Below are positions 1-11,727 of a stretch of 21,210 nt of DNA, one piece after another (within the stretch, counting starts at the first letter, position 1; the number at the start of each line of letters is the position of its first letter). Source of the DNA: Cylindrobasidium torrendii FP15055 ss-10 (lineage: Eukaryota; Basidiomycota; Agaricomycetes; Agaricales; Physalacriaceae); NCBI GenBank assembly GCA_000934385.1, contig KN880779.1:1-21210 (forward strand), in the 5' to 3' direction. The notes beneath the pieces were generated by a model, which worked only from the letters and a program-made list of their open reading frames with translations, did no database searches and had not been told where the DNA came from. Both the position numbers and the translations under genes were made by a program.

Positions 1-1
1 G

Positions 2-247
2 CCAGTTTCTGTCATTCCTAAGAGCGCACAGAACTTCTACACACAGGCCGCCACTAGCGAGGAAGAGGATGACAACGAGAAGAATAAGCAAGGGCGCATT
101 CTATTTCGCACCCCACGGGCTCTACTTCCTTGGGTGCGACCACTGACAATCGAAGAACAATTTGAACGAGCTATGGCCGCTATGCAAATAAACCCAGCCC
201 TGCCTGCGGATGAAGAAATGGAACGTTCGCGCGCGGACTATTGTTGA
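2..247 (+). CDS. C-terminal fragment of an unknown repeated protein (left copy, 5' partial)
   Basis: An open frame runs in from the left edge and stops at TGA 245-247, giving 81 residues. It starts with PVSVIPKSA, then has an acidic stretch (SEEEDDNEKNK), then FRTPRALLP and VRPLTIEEQFERAM. A clearly homologous frame lies inverted at the right edge of the window (20973-21209, minus strand) and shares PVSVIPKSA, FYTQAA, DDNE, FRTPRALLP and VRP. I do not recognise the family. Having two diverged copies 21 kb apart, plus decayed copies of the 3' part just downstream, suggests a multicopy sequence, such as part of a transposon or a duplicated gene family. The N-terminus lies outside the window, so no function is assigned. 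Confidence 0.55.
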   Translation, partial: PVSVIPKSAQNFYTQAATSEEEDDNEKNKQGRILFRTPRALLPWVRPLTIEEQFERAMAAMQINPALPADEEMERSRADYC

Positions 248-440
248 TAGTTGGAGGTCAGCATCCAGTGGGGTGGATACCAGTATAATTGCTAGACTTC
301 AGTCGAGCAATGGGCTACCGTGTAGGTATCTGATGTATACCATAATCTCAAGTCATTTGGGAAAACAAAGTATTGTTGTCGAAAGGCCATGGCTGCGAAC
401 ATGGCGGCATGCATCAAGGATTGCTTGGTGTTGGGTCTCT
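142..440 (+). repeat. Direct repeat, copy A (decayed, about 300 bp)
   Basis: This stretch and 669-965 align from an anchor resembling cagtcgaagaacaatttgaa, through gatagttggaggt / gacagttggaggt, then cagtcgagcaatggg / cagtccagcaacggg, to gcggcatgcatcaaggattgcttg / gcggtacactcaaaaaattgcttg. Copy A overlaps the 3' end of the left coding fragment. Many substitutions and small indels break any common frame, so this looks like an old duplication without coding constraint beyond position 247. Confidence 0.7.
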
Positions 441-668
441 GATAGTGTCGTGACGCAGTATGCCTGTGAGCTGAGTGGGAGTATGTACGCGAACAACTAC
501 TACGATCCACTCTGCGGCCCAGAGTGCCGTATCATGGCTTCACACCATCACGGACTGCCGTCGATGCAGAGATGGAATGAACCAGCGCCAAGTCCATATC
601 TCTCTCCTTCAGATATATTGTGGTTGAATGTCAAGCCCGTCCTACTTGCATTTAGTGGCATGCGTCGC

Positions 669-965
669 CGATTACAGTCGAAGACCAATTTGAAAAGCTT
701 TTGCCGCGATACGGATTGACCAATGCCTGCCTGAAGTAGAACGTTGGCGCGTGGAGCTTTGCTGACAGTTGGAGGTAAAGTGAGGGTTGAGCTGAAGACA
801 TATTACACAGTATGATTGATATTCAGTCCAGCAACGGGACACAGCGCTGGTATCTGGTGCATGCATACAACAATCATCTAGTCATTGGCATTGACGAACA
901 TAGTATTGCCACTGTCGGATGAGGTGGCTGCGCACATGGCGGTACACTCAAAAAATTGCTTGTTA
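669..965 (+). repeat. Direct repeat, copy B (decayed, about 300 bp)
   Basis: This is the second copy of the unit at 142-440, offset by roughly 525 bp. Its first 70 or so bases are much closer to the right-edge repeat arm (20851-20938, minus strand) than to copy A; both share the run gattacagtcgaag and the run ccaatgcctgcctgaagt. The right arm therefore descends from a unit that contained both the coding end and the start of copy B. Confidence 0.68.
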
Positions 966-2583
966 TTGCGAAAACTAGAATTCGAGTGAGTAACCGCGAT
1001 AAAGTGGCAAGAAGCTGAGTAGCCTACTCGCCATGGTTACAGTTCTATTATCCTGGCGCGCGCTTGACTAGACTGTTGGTTGGCATTGATTGCGACGCAA
1101 AGCTGATTGATGTAGCGGGTGACCTAGAATCGCATATCCTATGAGCGTGTTCTTATTGTAGAAGCCAACAGGGCGCGGTTATCTAATGACAATGGTGTGT
1201 CGATCACGGCATGTCGGCCCGATTTGCCGCACCTTTGTGTAACCCGATAAATCACTACCTAATAGTGGATTCCATTTGGTGTCACGGAAGCGCGAGATGT
1301 GATCTCTTGAGTACTGGGCTACCCATTCATACGTCAGCCAGAGCTGGACGTACTCTTCCTCTAGAATACGCACGAGGCCACGGTGCCCACCTCCCAAGCA
1401 TGGGGCTGAGAGGGCATGCTGACCCTCAAGAGCAAGGAGCTTAAAAAGGGCCCGCAGATTTAATCTTGTTGAATATTTCTGTATCGCCAACTTCGACAGG
1501 ATCGACATGTGTAAAGAAAGCCTTCTACCACGACTCACGCGCATCTCAAGGAACGATTGGGCACCCCCCATCGTGGAGCCATTTTAAGCCCCGTACAAAG
1601 GAAGATCTTAGCTTCCAATAGATTACTTGTATGAATGATGCCTGGTGAACCAGTGGGTGTGAATACTTAGATGATCCAGATATTCCCAAGGCATTCAGAA
1701 CGAAGCGTTGGGTACTGGCAGGGGTCCTGGCATCGACACAGAAGATAAGATGTAATGGCTATGTGCTCCGAGGAAACAGCTCGGCCCCCTTCTCGAGAGA
1801 TGCACAGAATCACCGGTGAACTCCGGGAAAGAGATAGAATTTTGACGAGGTGTTGGTATGTCCATGGCTTAATTACACATGGATGTTCATATCCCAGGCA
1901 TACATGTGCCTAATAGAACAGCGATTGTACCCTGCTAATCTCTCGGCACTATAGCATTTTCACATCCGTTCTGTACCAGAGTCTCGGAATGTGCCGACAC
2001 GCTTTTTTCGCTTGTCCGGAGTGATCAGGTCAATGTCAGATGCCAGTAGATTACTCTACCGACACACAGAAGCTCCGATATGTGGACAGTTCCTCCCATC
2101 TCTCATGTACAACGCTGAAGTCGCGATGTTGTGTGACTCCGTCTAGTCACGAGCGTGACTGGGAGGTGTCGTGACCGTGGTAAAGTCTGAACTGAGATGA
2201 GGACTCAATCATCCTCCGCGCCGCGCATTCACCGAAAAGAGAAGTTGGATCCCCTTAGTTGACATGCAGTGTAGACGGCCTCCGTATGTTGCCTCAGGTC
2301 TAGCAGACGGTTGTCGAGTGGCACCCGGTGCGTACAAACCGCCGAACTGAAATGGAAGCGAAAAAACGGAGGCAGTATCGTCGGGAGGCCGTCCACCTGT
2401 ACACACACAATGAAGCCCAGATGAAGTTGGCTTGGTCTAAAGATTTCCTGTACGTACATAATGGCCTATACTACACTGCACAGTCCGTTTAGTGTGCTAC
2501 TTGGCTCCAGGCTTGTCAGAAACCGGCAGGCCGATAAATACACGTATTCTTGACAACAAAGATGGCGTAAATCCAGGATAATA
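966..2583. other. Intergenic, no supported gene
   Basis: About 1.6 kb with only short overlapping frames on both strands. The longest is a 130-residue minus-strand frame at 1179-1571; it shows no motif, no convincing splice structure and no resemblance to a family I know. Composition is mixed and interrupted by stops. Given the repeats on its left side it may be decayed repeat sequence, but I see no terminal repeats or recognisable transposase or polymerase motif. Confidence 0.5.
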
Positions 2584-4742
2584 CTACACTGTTTCTCGGG
2601 AGCCGCGCGACGTTTCGTTCTCGCGTTTCTCTTTTGCTTCGCCATTTTCTAATCCCCAGTCGGAGTCGACTTTCGTGTGGAGATTGACGTGGCGCATGAA
2701 CAGCGAAAGAATGAACCCTAATCCCGCTAATGCAACCATGACCTTCCACACAGTTGACAGACCTTCCGCAAATGCATGGCGTACTGCGTCCAGCTGTTGG
2801 TCGTCGAGTCGATCCAGCAGTGGTATCAGTTGCATGACCTCTTTACCCTTGAACGCAGCCACCTCTTTGATTGCTGTAGTCCGTTCGAGTTTCCCTTGAA
2901 GGATGGCGCCCCCAACGTTGATGCCCCAGATCTAACAGTAATCCGTTAGCCCATTGCCAAAGCCGAGGGAAGAATTCAGCGGACCTGGGCGAACATTCTG
3001 AGGAACGTGAAGAATGCAAGTGCAGGCGCGGAAGCGGCAAGCGGGAGTGGCGCGAGGACCGGAAAGTAGAGAGCAGCGAACTGCACACCGAAACCTACAC
3101 CCGCCAATGACTCGTAAAAAATGACGAGCGCCTCTGGGGTGCGCTCGTGTACTGTACATAATAGTGCAAGTCCTATGATGACCAGGAGCCAGCCAGTCCA
3201 GATTTGTGGTCGATAGCGCTGCGTGTACTTGATGAGGACACCAGTGGCCGCGGATGCAACTGGCGTTGTAACGGTAATACCAAAGAGAGCCAGGCCAGAC
3301 TTGGATTCAGAGTAGCCTTTGCAGGCTTGGAAGTAAAGCGGCATATAATCTGCGATACATTGGGTGAGACCACTCGAAAAGGGAACAGAGATGAGCGATC
3401 CTCACATATCACCGCCAAAAAGGGTATCGGTACAACGAAGATCTGAGCATATCTGTATGAAGATCGATCAGCTCTGCTCTTAGGAAGACGCGTTTGTGCG
3501 CTGAACACACCCAGAAAGCGTCGTCCTGTCATTGAGAACTTGAAAGGGGATCTGTAGTAGCAATTAGCTCTCAACTCTAAATGAACACGGGAGGCAACAT
3601 GCGACTCACGAGAGGAAATCTCGCTAAATAGACTTCGTAGACGATGAATGCGACGAAGCCCGTGGCCCCAAGGCAAAATAGAAATACAATGCGCCATGAG
3701 TCCCATGCGTATTGTACGCCACCGCATACCAGAGCAATGGAGACTGAGATTGAACTGAGAGCCACGAGTGCACTCCCTCTGCAAAGTCGTACACGTCAAC
3801 AAACGGACTCTCAAAGGCGAAAATCGCACGTACATCCAATCCGTCTGTCTCAGAGCGTCAGAGAGCTTCCGTTGGGGTGTCTTCAGCCGGAGAAATCCCA
3901 CTATAATGACTACCGCAGGCGCTGCGAGAGGTAGGTTGATGTCTACGCTGGATCTCAGACCACAGAGGGCTAATTTCGGGAAAGAACACGAACAGAAGAT
4001 CCAGCGCCAAATACCCTTGGAGGCAAAAAGTCCGCCTATTGCCGGGCCAGCTGCGGATGCCAGACACCACGTCCTTAAAGGTTAATCATGAGAACGACGT
4101 TGGCGCGGTCACTATAGGCAATCCCGACGTACATTTGGTTGATCCCATTGAAAATACCTCTGTTGCTCAAAGGGACTACGTCGGCAAGAATGATGGCACA
4201 GCAGGTAAACACCCCTGCGGCTCCGAGACCCTGTATGGCTATTCGTCGTACAAGTTAGTACTCTTCACGGCTACGCATATGAAAAGGCGCACCGCGGCCG
4301 GCAATAAGGGTTTCGATTGACTTCGCGGCCGCACTCATGGTGGATCCTACTAAGAAGATTGACAAGGAGGTGAGGAAGACGGGCTTGCGACCAAACGCCT
4401 AGGGACGAGGAGAGTCAGACATGGCCGCGACGCATAGTCTAAGAGCGTGCTGACTTGGGCGAGACCACCAGCCGCAGGCATGAAGGCGGCGGCGGTGAGG
4501 TTGTAAGCAGAACCGATCCATAACGTCCCACTACCGCTGAAGGCGGCGGATATGGCTGGTAGCGCGTTGGATATTATCGTCTAGCACGAAGATGAGCCCC
4601 CTTGGCCATCCATCAAAGAAAAGGGGACACTGACCCCTTCCAGTAGGGTGAGGAAGCTTGAGAGATTGAGCGCAAGGATGATGGCCCAGAACGCAAAGCC
4701 GCGACATTCTGTCGTCGAAGCCGGTTGAGTTGTCGTTGCCAT
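2584..4742 (-). CDS. MFS transporter, DHA2 (14-TM drug:H+ antiporter) type, 11 exons
   Basis: Exons (minus strand): 4742-4635, 4580-4455, 4398-4293, 4238-4113, 4050-3994, 3942-3834, 3778-3610, 3551-3511, 3452-3406, 3349-2985, 2931-2584. They splice in frame to 1602 nt, 533 residues, normal for fungal DHA2 proteins. All ten introns are GT-AG, 51-62 nt. Visible landmarks are a short polar N-tail then TM1 (FAFWAIILALNL), LLEGTIISNALPAIS, motif A as GLAQAFGRKP (about 75-84), AGRAIQGLGAAG, ADVVPLSNRGIFNGINQMY, GPAIGG (about 157-162), WRWIFYINLPL, FLAVIYYMPLYFQACKGYS, and a late WGINVGGAILQ segment. A plasma-membrane or vacuolar exporter of small molecules is the usual role; the substrate cannot be read from sequence. 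Intron 4 (4112-4051) is the least certain junction, and a slightly different acceptor would add residues before GPAIGG. The gene is head-to-tail behind the MAP kinase. Confidence 0.92.
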
Positions 4743-5217
4743 GAAAATAGAGGAGGCGTGGCTGGAAAGTTGAGCGCAGCCAGCAAGGACTTGCTACCCC
4801 TTGTCGCATCCGCCTCCAGTACATATAGCTCCGAGCACAACCTTCGCATACTACACGCATTAGACCTGAGACTGAGTTCGCGGCAGGCCCCGACACAAAT
4901 AAGAAAGAATATTGCCTGCAGGAAATTGAGAACCTCCGAATCCAGGGCGTCCCATACATTGCTGCACACTGATCTTCATGCACACAATCTAGAGATATTA
5001 GATTGAGGACCCCCGTGGCTCATGCCCGAGTATGACCTCAACGACGCCTCCATACAGACGATGGCGACAAGACCGCTTCCCTGAGCTACGTGCCAATCCT
5101 CGTTGATGTCATGTGGTCGAAGAAATGCAGCTCGGGGCCGCCAATCATCGTGACAGAGTCCGTCTAATTGTGATCCAACTGGATTATAGTCCATAATAGA
5201 AATCGTGCTCACCAACG
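4743..5217. other. Intergenic: MFS promoter side and MAP kinase 3' side
   Basis: 475 bp between the stop of the upstream kinase gene and the start of the transporter, both on the minus strand. It should hold the kinase 3' UTR and the transporter promoter. The short frames here are uninformative. I see no clear TATA element or other site. Confidence 0.5.
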
Positions 5218-7804
<2,587 letters not shown>

Positions 7805-8269
7805 TGTGCTGGTTGTGCGATGCGAAGCCGTATTCCGTGGCGCTGGCCAGCCTGATGTTTCTCCCGATAAGACCAACGCAGAGGAGAATTTGACGTTGAG
7901 GCCAGCAGAGGCGAATGAACGCCAGGTGTATCGTTTTCGTCACTGCCGCTATCGGTTGTGGACACTGGTAGCGGAAGGCAAAACAGGCCAAAATGGACGC
8001 TATGACGCACTGTCTCCTGCGCAGTTGAATATATGAAGTTGTTCTTGGCTGGCATCGTTCAAGGCGAATGGCATTTCTATCCTGTGTCGCGTACATAGGC
8101 AAAGGCGTCTTGACTGACGCGTTTGTAGTCGTCGGAGACTGGGAGGGCTAGTGGCAACCTCGGCAAAATCCTTCCGCATCTGCGTCAGGAACGTCGCAGC
8201 GTGTTATGATGATTTCCTAACTAGTCCATCCACTGGCGAGCCTACGGAGAAGAAATAAAGCAAATACAG
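7805..8269. other. Upstream region of the MAP kinase gene
   Basis: This should hold the kinase promoter and 5' leader. The minus-strand frames here lack family features, although an in-frame ATG at 7876 could lengthen the kinase by 24 residues. No TATA element was found. Confidence 0.4.
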
Positions 8270-8405
8270 ACCATTGTCTGGAAGGGAAATCCTCAGTGAG
8301 AGTGTGGTTGACCGCTACAAGTCGGGAGATTTATATCAGGACATTCTTCGACTTCATGCAAATGCGGTGAACAATTTGGAACTTCAAATTAGGGCTGACT
8401 TGAAA
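8270..8405 (+). other. Weak coding-like island, unknown
   Basis: The plus strand carries a candidate acceptor (aatacag, ending 8269), then 45 codons reading like a charged helix (ESVVDRYKSGDLYQDILRL, then NNLELQIRADLK), then a consensus donor gtaagc at 8406. There is no ATG in the frame, so it could only be an internal exon or a remnant. I found no partner exons on either side and no family resemblance. It may be chance. Confidence 0.2.
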
Positions 8406-9037
8406 GTAAGCGTCGTCGTGAAATGGCATGATTCCAACCTGCGAACCCGCCTTGCATAAAAGATAGGAATTATGTATAATCTCTGAGTCTCGTCTTGACG
8501 CTAAAATTCAAGTTGCCTGGCCACCCGTACTCTCGATACACGTCGTGTTCAATCATGTGAGCCAGCCACAGGCTTGCACTACCCTCGTATAAGTACAGTC
8601 ACTGCGAGTCGACAGGTAAACGAAATGGGCGATTGGCTCTGTCATTCGTATCACTACTGCTGGGCCATAGTTCGCTTCGTAATAACTCTCTTTGAATACC
8701 CTCTGAGGGCCCCAAAACTACGGTGACGATTTCTTAGGAAACCTCTCGTTGTTCTCAACGAAATGGCTCAGGCAACAACGCGAGTGGCGTTCCATTGTGA
8801 TGTAATAATCCATAATACCCCCGCCCCTTCGATCAGGGCATCCCAGGTTGGTTACGCGCCGCCATGACCGGTGCTTCAAGTTCGAATTCTCAATTCGCCT
8901 TCTTGTTCACTGCAAGACATTGCCGCAACAATCGGGGCATTTGGCCCCAAATTCTCCTTTTAAACAACAAGTTTCTAGGTGCCCTAGAGCTCAGCTGAAT
9001 CCCGATGCTGCATGCAGCCTCTTTCCTTCACCTTTGT
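8406..9037. other. Intergenic, nothing recognised
   Basis: Both strands are interrupted by stops, with no motif, repeat or RNA gene that I can identify. Confidence 0.4.
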
Positions 9038-9590
9038 CTACGGGATCTTCCAGCCGTAGGGTTGGCTTTGGCCGCAGAGGAGATTGCTGTGACCGCCACA
9101 GCTCTGAATACGCAGGCGATAGAATGTCCAGTCGAAGACTGGAGTCTGACGGCTAGTTCCCACCAGAAAGTCATCAGCACCATCCCAGAATGACCGAGGG
9201 TCGGTGTCGCCAACCCGACAACGATAGTTGTGCACTGCCGCACCAATTCTTCGGTGATGATTTCCGCAGGCTGCCTCATGCTACGGGTTCATTTAGCCAA
9301 TCTTCGTGATCATCGCACATTCGTAGCCTGCAGGCAGTGGGGAATATACGCAGCCCTTGAGTTTACTTTGCTGAGGATGCAACTGGGTGGTTCAAGGACT
9401 TGTGTAGCGCATATCCTGTATTGGTTAGCGCCTGCAATGCCGTTCCGTATTCCGCTGACGCGCCCCACTTTTGACAAGGTCCGAGGCCGACACCGCGAAA
9501 ACATTCAACTCAAATGCCGCTAGATGACGGTTGGGCAAGTCTGCATTCTCCATGTTGTCGTGGTGCGGGCGGTGTGGATGAGGGCGCGAA
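9038..9590 (-). pseudogene. Possible remnants of an unrecognised gene
   Basis: Three minus-strand stretches read like protein but lie in different frames. Beginning at an ATG near 9553, one reads MENADLPNRHLAAFELNVF and VSASDLVKS. A second, at about 9480-9366, contains SAEYGTALQALTNTGYALHK. The third, at about 9255-9038, contains RSFWDGADDFLVGTSR and PVFDWTFYRLRIQSCGG and stops at TAG 9038. I could not find splice sites that join them with phases preserved; the nearest candidate introns leave stops. They may be a decayed gene, a gene with unusual introns, or coincidence. The aromatic, Trp-rich third segment is the most protein-like. No family was recognised. Confidence 0.25.
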
Positions 9591-9767
9591 ATACCGGGAA
9601 AAGGCACAGCGGCGACTATGATAACCTGATGGAAGCTACCATTTTTGGGCGCCTAGACTCGAGGCAATGCCGGATGGAGTACATGAAGTCATTGTTGCAG
9701 GGTCGCAGGCAGTGGCGGTACGAGGTACGTGTGTCGATATTGAAAATTTGACGCAACGGCTGGAGCA

Positions 9768-9774
9768 TATAAAA
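9768..9774 (+). promoter_or_regulatory. TATA box of the DUF6699 gene
   Basis: TATAAAA lies 65 bp before the ATG at 9833. A start of transcription about 30 bp downstream would fall near 9800, which argues that translation begins at 9833 and not at the in-frame ATG at 9800. Confidence 0.55.
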
Positions 9775-9832
9775 GCCACGGGAGCATGGCAGGACCGACT
9801 TGCATATCACCCCGCTCACATCTTTGTTCAAC

Positions 9833-10525
9833 ATGCCCAGCAAGCGCGTCCGTTTCGCCACCTCCAGCTTGGCCTACCCAGCGCCTTCACCCACCAAGAG
9901 CGACGTCTATCTATCCAGTGTGCCACACACTGGCTCCCACTCAAACCGCCGGCACTCCCTCAACGTACCTAGCAGCGGGACCCACCATGAAAGTCATCAC
10001 CATCGCTCGCGCAGTTCATCCTTCTCTGAATCTGCCCCTGCACTTCATGCTGCCTTGGTCGTTGCCAAACCCCGCGCGCTCAATTTCGATGTGGCCTACC
10101 ACTATTCGTACCTCTCGACACCATACCCGGCATTCTCATCCAGACCAGGCCTCCTCTCCGAACCCGCTTGCTCGCCTCCCATTGCGCGTGCAATCATAAC
10201 CTGTGCGCGCATTTCATGGCGTATCGAAGTGCGTCCATCATTCAACGGACACTACATCACACTGCACGACATACTCCGCACCATATACTACGACCTCCGA
10301 CGCAATGTAAGCTCTGCGGAGTGGAACGCGCTCGACAAGCCAACCATGACCCGTGTCGCAAAGGCATACGACGCTCGACACAAGCGTATCGCGTCGCGCA
10401 CAGAGGCAGAAGCAGAGCGGAAGGGTGGGGTCCGCCGTGTGGACTATCTGATGGGGCACACCAATTTCACTGGCCTCGCCAGAGTCGACAGCCGGAGCGA
10501 CCGCTTTGAAATGTATGTCTCATAG
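9833..10525 (+). CDS. DUF6699 domain protein, intronless
   Basis: A single exon of 230 residues starting MPSKRVRFATSS. The first 80 or so residues are low-complexity, rich in S, H, P and R. The C-terminal 145 residues resemble the DUF6699 domain common in mushroom-forming fungi: SWRIEVRPS, then ITLHDILRTIYYDLRRNVS, a basic alpha-helical section (KAYDARHKRIASR) and the closing RRVDYLMGHTNFTGL with a final beta-strand segment (RFEMYVS). The domain has no established biochemical function; these proteins are often small, basic and multicopy. The start follows a TATA box by a distance that excludes the upstream ATG at 9800. No signal peptide or membrane segment is visible. Its 3' side faces the acetyltransferase gene tail to tail. 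Confidence 0.88.
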   Translation: MPSKRVRFATSSLAYPAPSPTKSDVYLSSVPHTGSHSNRRHSLNVPSSGTHHESHHHRSRSSSFSESAPALHAALVVAKPRALNFDVAYHYSYLSTPYPAFSSRPGLLSEPACSPPIARAIITCARISWRIEVRPSFNGHYITLHDILRTIYYDLRRNVSSAEWNALDKPTMTRVAKAYDARHKRIASRTEAEAERKGGVRRVDYLMGHTNFTGLARVDSRSDRFEMYVS

Positions 10526-11061
10526 CACCCTGTTGAACAGGAAGGACTTCCGATGACCCGGCCGACTGGACAATTTGTTACTTGCTTTCCAACGTTCTAT
10601 CTCGCATTGTTTCGCATCATTTATTTGCCTCTTTGTATTTGTATTTTGCTGAACCACACCTTTGTACTCTATGCCATTGTCGTCACCTAACTTACGCCTA
10701 CTTTATGCTGAAACTCAAACTAACCCTTTGATTCATGTCCCACCTCGTGTCTGAAGCATTGGACAAAGGAATGCACGGGTAATTCCAGTCTCCATGGTTG
10801 CTGACTAGCGCAGAACTCCAACGCCGTCTCAATCTACGAATTCGACCCTGCACGAGGCGGGCAACATGCATCCTTGAACTAATCATACCTCATTCGGCCT
10901 CCCGAAACAATCGATAACTCCTGGAATGCACGGTTGTCGGCTCACTCGCGCGCCTATGGCCACGAAATACCAATGATTGATTTGTTGTCGAACCGCTACA
11001 GCCGCAGAATTTGTTATTTTCCTCGGCTCCCGCCGCTAAAAAAGTGGCTTGCACCCTTCTC
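10526..11061. other. Convergent intergenic region
   Basis: 536 bp between the stops of two convergent genes. It should hold both 3' UTRs. T-rich stretches follow the DUF6699 gene (10610-10640), as expected for a fungal 3' end. No further gene is seen. Confidence 0.5.
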
Positions 11062-11610
11062 TCATGACGCAGGCAGCGTTGCCCCTCCATTCCCCAGCTC
11101 CCGCTGCAACATGACGACGTCGACCCATCTCCCATGCTTGAAACCCACGTCCTTCAAGGTCCCGACCAGACGGAAACCCATCGACTGATGCAGTCGTATG
11201 GAAGCCAAATTCTCGCTATTCCCAACGGCTGCTACCATCTGCCTCCAAGGTCCTTTCTCGCACAAGCCAATCAGCTCTTTGAGGAGCGCCTTTCCGATGC
11301 CTTGGCCCGTCGCGTCATGACGAAGATAAACCGAGTTTTCCAGAGTGAAATTGTAGGCAACACGCTCCCGGAAGTGAGAGATGTAGCCATATCCCAACAC
11401 CAAACTCTCGTGATTTTCAGCGACAAGGTAGGGCATCCCTTTTGTCACGACCCCCTTCCATCGTCGCTGTATTTCGTCTACTGGTGGCGGGTCCACCTCG
11501 AACGTTGCCAATCCGTGCAAAACATGGTGGGCGTAAATTTCTTGGATCGCAGACGCGTCGTCTTCAGTCGCCGCTCGTATAGTGAAGTCGACCATGGTGG
11601 TAGGAGTCAA
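11062..11610 (-). CDS. GNAT N-acetyltransferase, phosphinothricin acetyltransferase-like
   Basis: An uninterrupted 182-residue frame, the usual size for this family. It begins near IRAATEDDASAIQEIYAHHV, followed by GLATFEVDPPP, the pattern of the PAT/MnaT branch of GNAT enzymes. GYGYISHFRERVAY forms the central strands. Motif A, which binds the acetyl-CoA pyrophosphate, reads DATGQGIGKALL (about 99-110). Motif B contains NLASIRLHQSMGF and the protein ends soon after KHGRWVDVVMLQREL. Relatives acetylate amino groups of small molecules such as phosphinothricin, methionine derivatives or other amino acids; the true substrate here is unknown. A second in-frame ATG at 11595 (MVDFTIR) is an equally plausible start. 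No signal peptide is present, so the enzyme is probably cytosolic. The start codon lies only 117 bp from the stop of the glycosidase gene on the same strand. Confidence 0.9.
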   Translation of the reverse strand: MTPTTMVDFTIRAATEDDASAIQEIYAHHVLHGLATFEVDPPPVDEIQRRWKGVVTKGMPYLVAENHESLVLGYGYISHFRERVAYNFTLENSVYLRHDATGQGIGKALLKELIGLCEKGPWRQMVAAVGNSENLASIRLHQSMGFRLVGTLKDVGFKHGRWVDVVMLQRELGNGGATLPAS

Positions 11611-11727
11611 AAATTCTGTCAGCGCCCTCGGACCTGAACAGTATCGAACGAGATAGATAAGTAGCTGTCAAGGCTCGCCACTACTGGATACGAATCCGAC
11701 TGACTGCGTTCACTTATTTGTGCAATC

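Noticed and set aside
1179..1571. 130-residue minus-strand frame as a gene
   Set aside because: It has no recognisable motif, no splice partners and an atypical composition, and lies in a region of decayed repeats.
2584..4742. MFS gene as a frameshifted pseudogene
   Set aside because: The broken frames are explained by ten GT-AG introns of 51-62 nt. All exons join in phase to a normal 533-residue protein with every expected motif.
8252..8259. AATAAA as a polyadenylation signal
   Set aside because: No plus-strand gene ends just upstream, and a single hexamer is expected by chance.
9786..10199. Second plus-strand frame over the DUF6699 gene
   Set aside because: It is out of frame with the domain-bearing frame and has no motif of its own.
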